From: Spirochaetia bacterium
GTDB lineage: Bacteria > Spirochaetota > Leptospiria > Turneriellales > JAOUFE01
DNA length: 44,320 nucleotides
NCBI GenBank assembly: GCA_029858425.1
Contig: JAOUFE010000003.1
Location: 1-44,320 of the forward strand
Direction: 5' to 3'
The notes beneath the pieces are model-generated. The model did no database searches. It had not been told where the DNA came from and worked only from the letters and a program-made list of their open reading frames with translations. The translations under genes and the position numbers were made by a program. Below are positions 35,161-43,171 of the stretch, in pieces. The stretch's first letter is position 1. Every line of letters starts with the position of its first letter.

Positions 35161-37662
35161 TTAAAATAATGACCTGATATCCGATTCCTCATTACCTTCT
35201 TCAATAAAATAGAATTCTACAGAGTCACTTACATTACCAAAAGGTAAAGCAGGTTGATCGTATGTTTTGGTCTTCTTTTGCTTCTTCTGATTTGTCATCA
35301 AATCAAAGACTTGCTTTTTATAAATTGAATCAGCATTTCCTTGAAGATGTTCACCCTTACTTTCCAATACATACACAAGTTCAACTTTACCATTCTCTTT
35401 TTTTGCAGCAACAAAATCAGGACGAATTTTATTTTCTCGCCAACCCTGAATTGAATACCACTCTTTGCCGGTTTTATTTCGAAACCACCAGAGTATTTTT
35501 GACTGTTTGTCGAGAATATCGCCCACTTTCTTTTCAAGGCTATTCATTCCAGAAATTTCTACATCCTGAAACAAATAAAATTTATAAGGGTTTGGCAGGT
35601 TATCTATGTTTATATCATCGAATTCTGGAACTCGCCAACCTGAATCAGTATCCGTAGCAACTGCAAGAACAAGTTTACCCGTATCTATTAATGAAGAAAA
35701 CGCTTTTTCCTCCTGGATACGTTGTTCTTTTTCAAGTTCCTGAAAAAGCATAGAGGTAATAAAACCAAAATGGTCTTTTAATACATCCGGTCCTAATGCT
35801 TTTTTAAGATTTTCTATATGTGACGTTGCAATCGCCCGGGCAAGAAATGGATTTTCAGAAATCTCCGTGTACCGACGAGTCATATATTCAATATTAATAG
35901 AATCTTTACCGTTTGAAAGTTTCCCTTCAATATAAAAATCCATTTTTTTATCTTCTGAAATCGTGACAGCATAAACGGTACGATCTTTGGTTTCGTTGCT
36001 TAATGATTTTTTAATTATTTCGACAAACCCCGCATCGAGTTTAAATTGGCCGGGATTTAGCAATGGTTTAATATCGTTGGAAAATGAAAATCGACGTTTG
36101 GAGTTATTCTCATCGACCATGACCCATGCGGGCAGATAAAAAGAGTTTTCAAATTGATGAAAATCTTTGCGAATATTTACCCTTTTGGTTTTGGTTTCTG
36201 GCGCATCACCGCCTATGACAATTTTACCTATGAGATCTTCCAAACCTTCATTTTGAAAACCCGAGGCGACCTTTTCAAGCATGGGGCGTGTGTCGCCTTT
36301 TGAAAAATATACATAACTTTCATCCAGTTCTTTTATGCCGGTTTTTTTTGCGTCGGGCTGTCTGAGAATTCGCCCAATGAGCTGGGTAATTCCCGTGTCG
36401 GAATTTACATTGGGTATGATACCGAGAATATAAGCATAAGAACAATCCCAACCTTCGCGCAATGCTTCTTTTGTAATCAAATACCGAATCGGGCAATCCG
36501 AAGAAAATAAATTCACATCTTCAATGTCATTTTGAGAGCTGGTTTTGATGGCAACTTCATCGGGATTACATTTTAGCTCAACAAGAAAATCTTTAACATC
36601 CAGACTATGTACCCTTCCTTTACCTCGTTGATCTTTACCTGTGGCTTCAACCTGTATCAACGCCATTGGGCGAATATAAATTCCTTTATCGCTTTGAAGT
36701 TTTCGGGCATGTTTTTCGAGCTTATCGCGGTGTTTCTTTATTTCACGAATCATGCTTTGCCAATCAGATTGTTCGGCCTGCCGGGGCGGTATAATGTGCA
36801 TATCGAGTTTTACCATTTCTTCTTGCTTTAATTCAAGGCCAGTTATGGTAACAAGAATGTTCATGTTGTCTTTTGGCGTTGCGGATAAACCAAGAACAAA
36901 CTCCGGGTTAAGACTATCGATAGCAGAACGAGCTTGATCGGTAAATACTTTATGAATTTCATCAATGATGATAAACGGACGAGAAACCCGAATTGCATTG
37001 GCAAGGCTTGTGCGTATTATGGAGCCAAACTCGGTGAGTAAATCCAGATTAGGAAATTGCTCGATTAATTTTGCATGTAGATCGCCTCGGTGATCGGCTG
37101 GAAAAAAATTTTCATAACCGCCTGAGTCTTGAAATACTTTTAATGCTTCTTTTCCATTTTTTCGACTCACAGACTGAATCATCACAAACAAAATAACCAG
37201 ATTATTTTCGATATCGTGGGCAGAGAGACGTTGACCTTTTTCGAGAATAACCGTTTTGCCAGCGGAAGATTGGTCAATGAGTTGGCGAAGAGGGTTGGCT
37301 TTATCGCGAATTTTGGCAACCGTTTGAGAGTAGATAATCTCTGATGGAACAACCCAGACCACAAGGCCGGTGCGTTTTTGGGCAAAGCGTTCCTGGTATT
37401 CACGTATGGCTTCGACAGCAAGCAGCGTTTTACCGCCGCCGGTTGGTACTTTAAAAATAACCCTTGGATAATACCAACCCAGACCATTTACGGGATTATC
37501 TTTAATCGCAAGTTTTTTCTGGCGATAAAGCTCTTGAATCCAGTTATGATTGATATTTAAAGTTTCTTTGGCCTGTAGAGCCTTGGCATGTTCTTTTTTA
37601 CCTTCGGTAAGAAATTCTTTAAGAGTATTGACTACCTTTAACTGATATTCCTTGAGATACAT
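35161..37662 (-). CDS. res: Type III restriction enzyme, Res (helicase-nuclease) subunit
   Basis: ATP-dependent translocase and endonuclease of a type III system, 833 residues. Walker A is PTGGGKT (73-79), the Walker B/DEAD-type box is DEIH (about 234-237), and motif VI is QLIGRILRQ. Near the C-terminus is a PD-(D/E)XK nuclease: PD in IRPDFVAA and ESK in VYVLESKGEHL (about 748 and 767-769). The start codon ATG shares one base with the toxin stop (TGATG), so translation is coupled. An earlier TTG would start inside the toxin and is rejected. Confidence 0.88.
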   Translation of the reverse strand: MYLKEYQLKVVNTLKEFLTEGKKEHAKALQAKETLNINHNWIQELYRQKKLAIKDNPVNGLGWYYPRVIFKVPTGGGKTLLAVEAIREYQERFAQKRTGLVVWVVPSEIIYSQTVAKIRDKANPLRQLIDQSSAGKTVILEKGQRLSAHDIENNLVILFVMIQSVSRKNGKEALKVFQDSGGYENFFPADHRGDLHAKLIEQFPNLDLLTEFGSIIRTSLANAIRVSRPFIIIDEIHKVFTDQARSAIDSLNPEFVLGLSATPKDNMNILVTITGLELKQEEMVKLDMHIIPPRQAEQSDWQSMIREIKKHRDKLEKHARKLQSDKGIYIRPMALIQVEATGKDQRGKGRVHSLDVKDFLVELKCNPDEVAIKTSSQNDIEDVNLFSSDCPIRYLITKEALREGWDCSYAYILGIIPNVNSDTGITQLIGRILRQPDAKKTGIKELDESYVYFSKGDTRPMLEKVASGFQNEGLEDLIGKIVIGGDAPETKTKRVNIRKDFHQFENSFYLPAWVMVDENNSKRRFSFSNDIKPLLNPGQFKLDAGFVEIIKKSLSNETKDRTVYAVTISEDKKMDFYIEGKLSNGKDSINIEYMTRRYTEISENPFLARAIATSHIENLKKALGPDVLKDHFGFITSMLFQELEKEQRIQEEKAFSSLIDTGKLVLAVATDTDSGWRVPEFDDINIDNLPNPYKFYLFQDVEISGMNSLEKKVGDILDKQSKILWWFRNKTGKEWYSIQGWRENKIRPDFVAAKKENGKVELVYVLESKGEHLQGNADSIYKKQVFDLMTNQKKQKKTKTYDQPALPFGNVSDSVEFYFIEEGNEESDIRSLF

Positions 37663-38039
37663 CAAAGCTCCCTGTATTTATCAAAAACCGAATCAGTATA
37701 AAGAAACTCTAAATTCTCGACAATACTTTGTGCAAAGATCAATCTGTCAAAAGGGTCGCGATGGTAAAATGGCAGATTTGACTGTTTAAGTATGTGGCTT
37801 TCATCAATCGATAAAATCAGAAAATTATATTTCCACCGAATTTCGTCAAGAAAGACTTCGAGCGGGCAAGGAATTTTAAGTTTGCCCAGAGATTGTTTGA
37901 TGGCAATCTCCCACAGTGTTGCCATACTTACATATATAATTGATTTTTCATCTAAAAGCAGTTCCCTTATACGAATAGGGATTTGTTCGTTTCCTTCGGC
38001 AAACCATAAAAGCAAGTTTGTATCGATTAGATACTTCAT
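37662..38039 (-). CDS. PIN-domain toxin (VapC-like) of a type II toxin-antitoxin pair
   Basis: A 125-residue PIN-domain ribonuclease. The acidic residues are at the usual places: D6 in YLIDTNLLLWFA, the Glu of ATLWEIAIKQSLGKL, and the Asp pair of FYHRDPFDRLIFAQS. Its substrate in this case is unknown (VapC toxins cut tRNA or rRNA). ATGA overlaps the antitoxin stop by 4 bases. It sits inside the restriction operon, directly ahead of res. Confidence 0.85.
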   Translation of the reverse strand: MKYLIDTNLLLWFAEGNEQIPIRIRELLLDEKSIIYVSMATLWEIAIKQSLGKLKIPCPLEVFLDEIRWKYNFLILSIDESHILKQSNLPFYHRDPFDRLIFAQSIVENLEFLYTDSVFDKYREL

Positions 38040-38263
38040 TCCATATACTCCCGGAAATCTTCAAGAGGTTCATTAAAATCGGGAGATATCCAAATTTTGC
38101 CTGCGTATTTTCCATAATATTCTTTCCGGCTGGCTTTATTCTCATTTCCTTTTTCGAACGGAATTATGATGACTTCTAGCTTTTCCTCATCTGAAAATTC
38201 CTCCGGAAGTTCTATGGTTATGTGGTGGTTTTCTGGTTTTACTATTTTTCTAAGGGCCTTCAT
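38036..38263 (-). CDS. Antitoxin of the PIN toxin pair, DUF2281-like
   Basis: A 75-residue protein, small and with an acidic C-terminal end (SPDFNEPLEDFREYM) that resembles DUF2281/Phd-like antitoxins, whose tails neutralise PIN toxins. The N-terminal half (IELPEEFSDEEKLEVIIIPFEKG) is strand-like and could dimerise and bind DNA. The ribosome site AGGAAAG lies within the end of mod, and the start is 3 bases after the mod stop. Confidence 0.75.
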   Translation of the reverse strand: MKALRKIVKPENHHITIELPEEFSDEEKLEVIIIPFEKGNENKASRKEYYGKYAGKIWISPDFNEPLEDFREYME

Positions 38264-38266
38264 AAA

Positions 38267-39883
38267 TTACTTTCCTGTTTTTGCAAACATTCCATACGGA
38301 ATATTTACATATTCTATTTGATTGGCTTCGAGATAATCTTCATCGAGAAAACATGCCGGGGCATAAACAATGAGCCGCTCGTTTGGATTTGCAGCGCGTA
38401 TCTTTTCAGCCAGGGTTAAATTTAAGGCAAGTCTTGTCATTTCTGTAAAATCGGGTTTGTACACCAGGTAAATGGCAGACCTGCCATATCTACCTGCAAA
38501 ATAATGATCTGCATTGATTTCTTTTTCATTTGTATGGTGTTCGCCTGTGCAAAGATAATAAACGTATTTCGCAAATTCTTCATAAAACGGTAAGTCGCCG
38601 GATAAAATATTTTCCGGATCAATAGCCCTGCCGACTCGAAGATACCGAAAACCAGAATCATAACCATTTTTTTCAATAGCGCGCTTTACCCTTTCACGAG
38701 TGATGTCGCGACAAATATTTTTCTCCGGTTCAGCGGCAGAAGCTTCGGTCATTTGAACCATGATACACTTGCGATTACCACCGTCTTCTTTGTTGAGTTC
38801 CATTACCGCGTGCATCGTTGTACCGGAACCAGCGAAAGAGTCGAGAATGATTGAATCGGGGGAAGTCGAGATTTGGAGAATACGTTTGATTAGACTTGTT
38901 GGTTTTGGAGATTCAAATGGGTTAGCTTCCAATAATTCTTTTACTGTACGCTTAGCATCGTCATTACTACCCACTTCATCATAGAGCCAAATAGACTTGG
39001 GGACTAACTCCTGTTTTACTTCGGATAAAAATGTTTTTCTTGAAGGTGTCGCATTACCATCTTTGCCAAACCAGATTTCATTGTTGGCATCCATTTTTTT
39101 TAAAGTTTCTTCACTAAATCTTGGGTAAGTACCTTTGGGTGGAGACCAGGCCACGCCATTAATAAATTTAAAATGGAAGTCAATTTTGTTGCCGCTTTTT
39201 GCATGTAAAGGCGTAGCTTTCCATGGTCCGCGCAAATCACTATCTGGATTTTTATATGCATCGTTTTGTTTATCGCCGCGAGGAAGTCCGTTTAATTCAA
39301 ATATTTCTTTTTGCTTTGCAAATAGTAAAATAAAATCATGATTTCCACTAAAAAATTCAGCATCGTTGCTTTGTGTATATTTTTTTTGCCAGACAATATT
39401 TGTAATAAAATTATTTTCGCCAAATACCTCATCCATGATTTGTCGCAATGTATGTTGCTCATTATCGTCAATGCTAATGAATATTGCTCCATCATCAGCC
39501 AACAATTCCCTCAACAACTTCAACCTCGGAACCATCATACACAGCCATTTGTCATGACGGGTTAAATCTTCTTTGCCAACTTCTTTATATAGCCACTCCT
39601 TAATCAAGGGACTGTTTACATTATCATTGTAAACCCAACCTTTTCCGTTGCCATTATCATTGCCCGTGTTATACGGCGGATCAATATAAATACATTTAAT
39701 TTTCCCGGCATATTGTGGGAGTAAAGCTTTCAACGCTAAAAGATTGTCGCCTTCTATAATGAGATTATCTGCGCCTTTTTCTGCTTGAAAATGAAGTTTT
39801 TTATCTTCTTCGAGTGTATGATAAGGAATGGATAAATGATGATTCCAGATTACGGTTTTACCTTTAAATTGAAGTGTGGGCAT
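38267..39883 (-). CDS. mod: Type III restriction-modification DNA methyltransferase, Mod subunit
   Basis: Adenine-N6 methyltransferase and specificity subunit, 538 residues. Motif IV DPPY (68-71) comes before the SAM-binding motif FAGSGTT (350-356), the beta-class order of type III Mod proteins. The stretch between them, about 280 residues, should hold the target-recognition domain. I use the ATG at 39883 because AAGGA lies 6-8 bases before it. The 7-codon longer start has no such site. It is the first gene of a four-gene leftward operon (mod, antitoxin, toxin, res). The IS66-like element ends only 77 bases upstream, so transcription may start in or near that element. Confidence 0.87.
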   Translation of the reverse strand: MPTLQFKGKTVIWNHHLSIPYHTLEEDKKLHFQAEKGADNLIIEGDNLLALKALLPQYAGKIKCIYIDPPYNTGNDNGNGKGWVYNDNVNSPLIKEWLYKEVGKEDLTRHDKWLCMMVPRLKLLRELLADDGAIFISIDDNEQHTLRQIMDEVFGENNFITNIVWQKKYTQSNDAEFFSGNHDFILLFAKQKEIFELNGLPRGDKQNDAYKNPDSDLRGPWKATPLHAKSGNKIDFHFKFINGVAWSPPKGTYPRFSEETLKKMDANNEIWFGKDGNATPSRKTFLSEVKQELVPKSIWLYDEVGSNDDAKRTVKELLEANPFESPKPTSLIKRILQISTSPDSIILDSFAGSGTTMHAVMELNKEDGGNRKCIMVQMTEASAAEPEKNICRDITRERVKRAIEKNGYDSGFRYLRVGRAIDPENILSGDLPFYEEFAKYVYYLCTGEHHTNEKEINADHYFAGRYGRSAIYLVYKPDFTEMTRLALNLTLAEKIRAANPNERLIVYAPACFLDEDYLEANQIEYVNIPYGMFAKTGK

Positions 39884-39960
39884 GGTTTTCCTTTGTGGAT
39901 ACAAATTATACCCTGCAAACGGTCTGACCAGTATTTTTATGTCACACTGGAATTTATTAT

Positions 39961-41544
39961 GTAACTTCTCAATAATCAGGATATATATACAAAACGACGC
40001 AGGAAATATTAATGTCCTATTTAAGACATGGAATTCAAATTATCAGATATTCCGGAGAACGAAAAAACTCCCCTGGTTTGTTTCTTATTGGAGATGATCC
40101 AGCAACTGACAGAAGAAGTTCGGCAGCTCAAAGACGAAGTCGCCCGATTAAAGGGGCATCCCGCCAGACCCAGCTTAAAACCAAGTACCACGATTGACAT
40201 TGATAAACTGGAAAGACAAAAAACCAGCGGCGGTTCGAAAAAAAAACTTCAAGAAGAAAACGAAGAAAAATCTTGTAATACATAATATAGAAAACGTTGA
40301 GCTGACCGTTATTCCCGAGGGTTCTGTGGCGATTTGCAGCGAATCCATCAAGGTTCAGGATATCCTGATTCGCCCCAATAATACGCGGTATACTCGCAAG
40401 GTCTGGAAAACTCCGGATGGAAAATTAATCAGAGCCAAGTGGCCTGTACATATTAACGGTCAATTTGGGTTTCATTTGAAGAGCTACATTATTTCGTTGT
40501 ACTTTGATTCCCACATGACGCAGCCTGCCATTTTACGCCACTTAACCGAAATTGGAATTGATATTTCATCGGGAGAAATTCACAATATTCTAATCGAAAA
40601 TAAGGATTTATTTCATAAGGAAAAAGAAGATATTTTAAAAGTCGGCTTGCAGATTTCAAAATCCATCACAACCGATGATACCGGCTTGCGTCATCGCGGC
40701 GCAAATGGATATTGTACGCACATCGGAAATGAATTCTTCGCCTACTTTAAAAGTTCCAACAGCAAAAGCCGGATAAATTTTCTGGAAATACCCTTAGAGT
40801 TTTGTCTGCTTCCAGGGGCAGAGATTTCAAAAATAAATCGGAATGGGAAAAGTATCTAAAAATTCTGGGCATACGCGACGAGTACTCTGCCAAAAAAGCT
40901 ACGGAAGGCGCTTTATTGGGCGTGATCATGAAAAAAATACAACCGGCTCTGGCGATTGTAAGCGATGATGCCGGTCAGTTTGATATTTTAAGACATGCTC
41001 TGTGTTGGGTTCATTCAGAACGCTGCATTACATCGATTCACGCCGTTAGCTACGATCAGGATCAAATAATAAAAGATATCCTTGAAAAATACTGGGAATT
41101 AGTTCGAAAACTTCATGAATACAAAAGAACTCCAATAGACAGAATACGCAAAGAGATTGTGGTGGATTTTGATCATCTTTTTAGCATAAAAACAGAAATG
41201 CCTTCGCTAAACAAAGCGCTGGCGTCTCTTTTCAAAAAGAAACAAGAATTATTGTTGGTACTTGAAGAGCCTGAAATTCCACTGACGAACAATATTAGCG
41301 AAAGGGATATTCGGGACCAGGCAAAAAAGAGAAAAATTTCAGCGGGAACCAGAAGCGAATCGGGCAGAAATGCCCGCGATACATTCATGACCCTGCAAAA
41401 GACCTGTAAAAAACTGGGGATTTCCTTCCACGATTATTTGCTCGACAGACTTTCCGGCGCTCATCTGATAGCTGACCTGACAAAATTAATGAAAACCAAA
41501 GCTGGAACAATTTACAAAGCCTTACCTGATTATTGAGAAGTTAC
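39961..41544 (+). mobile_element. IS66-like insertion sequence, decayed
   Basis: Perfect 20-bp inverted repeats bound the element (GTAACTTCTCAATAATCAGG at 39961-39980 and its complement at 41525-41544). Starting with GTAA is typical of IS66-family ends. Inside is a single broken transposase gene of the ISBst12-like (TnpC-only) sort. No 8-bp target duplication is visible. Size 1584 bp. Confidence 0.75.
40028..41536 (+). pseudogene. IS66-like transposase with two frameshifts
   Basis: Three successive frames read as one transposase. The first (40028 to about 40240) has the coiled-coil and KPS linker of IS66-type N-termini (LTEEVRQLKDEVARLKG). At a run of nine A (40238-40246) the reading moves to the second frame, which has KKTKKNLVIHNIENVEL and the catalytic region DDTGLRHRGANGYCTHIGNEFF with SNSKSRINFLEI. 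Near 40830 it moves back to the first frame: IVSDDAGQFDILRHALCWVHSER with the second Asp, and NNISERDIRDQAKKRKISAG with the Glu. The net frame is restored, so a nearly full-length protein would need two slips. Confidence 0.7.
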
Positions 41545-41568
41545 AAAAATGTTCATAAAAATGTTCAT
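41545..41568. repeat. 12-bp tandem repeat abutting the IS end
   Basis: AAAAATGTTCAT twice in direct succession, starting on the first base after the right inverted repeat of the IS66-like element. Confidence 0.7.
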
Positions 41569-41575
41569 TTTTTCA

Positions 41576-41606
41576 TTGACTTTTTCTCTATGGATTAAAG
41601 TATAAA
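41576..41606 (+). promoter_or_regulatory. Possible sigma-70-type promoter
   Basis: TTGACT at 41576-41581 and TATAAA at 41601-41606, spacer 19 (slightly long), about 70 bases upstream of the next start codon. It lies just outside the IS right end, so the element may have inserted beside or brought part of it. Confidence 0.35.
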
Positions 41607-41674
41607 CAAAGAAGCTTGTAATTTAAAGAATATAACCAGTTTTTAAAGTTATTTAACTTCTTAAGGAGATTAAA

Positions 41675-43147
41675 ATGAAAAAAATACATAAAACTGTAGT
41701 GATCATATTTACCCTGCTGGTGATTTCCATGCAAAACTTTTCTGCCTCGTCGGTTGACTCGATACCTTATCAAAACCAGACGCCGCCAACGGAAAATCAA
41801 CAAAATACGGATGATCAAACGCCTGCCGAACCCGAAATCCGGAGCGAAACCAATAAAAACGATCAAAATAAAGCGGAAATAATGGAAAAAAGAATGCCTG
41901 ACCTGGCGCGCATTGCCATCATTCCCATGCAAGATAGAACTGGTACTGAAAATTTTCAGTATTTGTCGGAAAGCTTAAGCGAGGCCATCCATTCTTCCAT
42001 GCAGAAAAATTTTCTCTACGCTCAAATTGACTCTTTAGAGGTAAAAAAGGCCATTTTTGATCTTGAACAGGAAGCCCTTGCCGTGGAAAAAGAATCCAAT
42101 GCGCGAAAAAATTTTTTTCTGGATATTTTTAGACCCCGACGAAAGCCCAAATCTGTCGAGAGAATTCAATTGGAAAAAACTCAAAAATTAGCCAAAAAAC
42201 TAAATGCCGATATTGTTATTTATGGAAATTACATTTTTGATGAAAAGAGTAATGAAATGGTTATTTCGACCAGTTTATACTTCGGACTTATAAATGCTAT
42301 CAGGCCAATCAGCGATATGCGGAATCCTGTGGACAATACCATCTTTACGACAACGGACAAAGCGGCAAAGGCAATTATTGTTGAAATTGACCTTATGGTG
42401 GTTTCCTTTGAAAAGAATCATCCGGAAATTGTCGAAAAAATAGAGACAAAAATGGACGAAAAAGCCGCTTCTGCGGAAGTTTTAACTGAAAAGACTTCAA
42501 CAGCATTCGCCGTTGAATCATCTGTTGAAGATGAAAAAGCGGTTTCTGAAATCAACGTTGAATCTGCAGAAAACGATTCCATAATCGAAGAGCCGCCCAA
42601 AAAAACCCTGACAAAAGAAATGGCCAGGGAAACAACGGGTAAACCCATTGAAGAAGAACCAATAGAAATGACAGAGATCGCCCCAGGCTGGGAAACAAAG
42701 AAAATGTCGCTCAGCCTGTTGCCGGGATTCTATATCAACAAAACATCTGCATCCGGTTTTTGCGGTACCTGCGATATGCAGTTAGGGCTGGCTGGCCGTT
42801 ACTGGATTTTTTCCCGTTTATACATGGGTTCAAAAATTGACCTTGCTGAAATCTGGAGTGAAAAAGTAGCTCCTGGCAGCCTTGCCCTGCTCGACGGTTT
42901 TGCCACCGTTGGTTACAGTATTTCCCATAAGCGATTTCTATTCAGCGCAGATCTGGGTATGGGTTACTACTTCGCTCCAGGAAAGACAAGAATCGATAAC
43001 CCAACCTTTGGCGTAAGCGCCTCTGCCGAGTATCTGCTCTCGAGGTCTTTTTCGATTGGTTTATCGGCCAACGCTCAAATGTACTACGATCAGCCAAACC
43101 CGCTTAACTTTGTCGGCCTGGGACTAATGTTAAATTATAATTTGTAG
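41675..43147 (+). CDS. Exported CsgG/FlgO-like domain fused to outer-membrane barrel
   Basis: A 490-residue envelope protein. It has a signal peptide (VVIIFTLLVISMQNFSA), then a polar stretch. The next domain, about 75-250, begins ARIAIIPMQDRTGTENFQYLSESLSEAIHSSM. That is the pattern of the CsgG/FlgO/TolB-N-type fold, which also includes ADIVIYGNYIFDE. An acidic, Glu/Ala/Thr-rich linker (about 255-340) follows. The last 140 residues alternate hydrophobic and polar residues as an outer-membrane beta-barrel (LLPGFYINK ... LGLMLNYNL). The C-terminal residue is Leu rather than Phe. TAAGGAG precedes the ATG. Function unknown; it may sense or anchor something at the outer membrane. Confidence 0.6.
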   Translation: MKKIHKTVVIIFTLLVISMQNFSASSVDSIPYQNQTPPTENQQNTDDQTPAEPEIRSETNKNDQNKAEIMEKRMPDLARIAIIPMQDRTGTENFQYLSESLSEAIHSSMQKNFLYAQIDSLEVKKAIFDLEQEALAVEKESNARKNFFLDIFRPRRKPKSVERIQLEKTQKLAKKLNADIVIYGNYIFDEKSNEMVISTSLYFGLINAIRPISDMRNPVDNTIFTTTDKAAKAIIVEIDLMVVSFEKNHPEIVEKIETKMDEKAASAEVLTEKTSTAFAVESSVEDEKAVSEINVESAENDSIIEEPPKKTLTKEMARETTGKPIEEEPIEMTEIAPGWETKKMSLSLLPGFYINKTSASGFCGTCDMQLGLAGRYWIFSRLYMGSKIDLAEIWSEKVAPGSLALLDGFATVGYSISHKRFLFSADLGMGYYFAPGKTRIDNPTFGVSASAEYLLSRSFSIGLSANAQMYYDQPNPLNFVGLGLMLNYNL

Positions 43148-43171
43148 AAATAGAAATATATGAGGTGTAAT

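Noticed and set aside
40190-40300. Programmed -1 frameshift of the IS3 type in the IS66-like transposase
   Set aside because: IS66-type transposases are normally one frame, and the direction here is +1 at an A9 run; simple decay or slippage is more likely than a programmed IS3-like signal.
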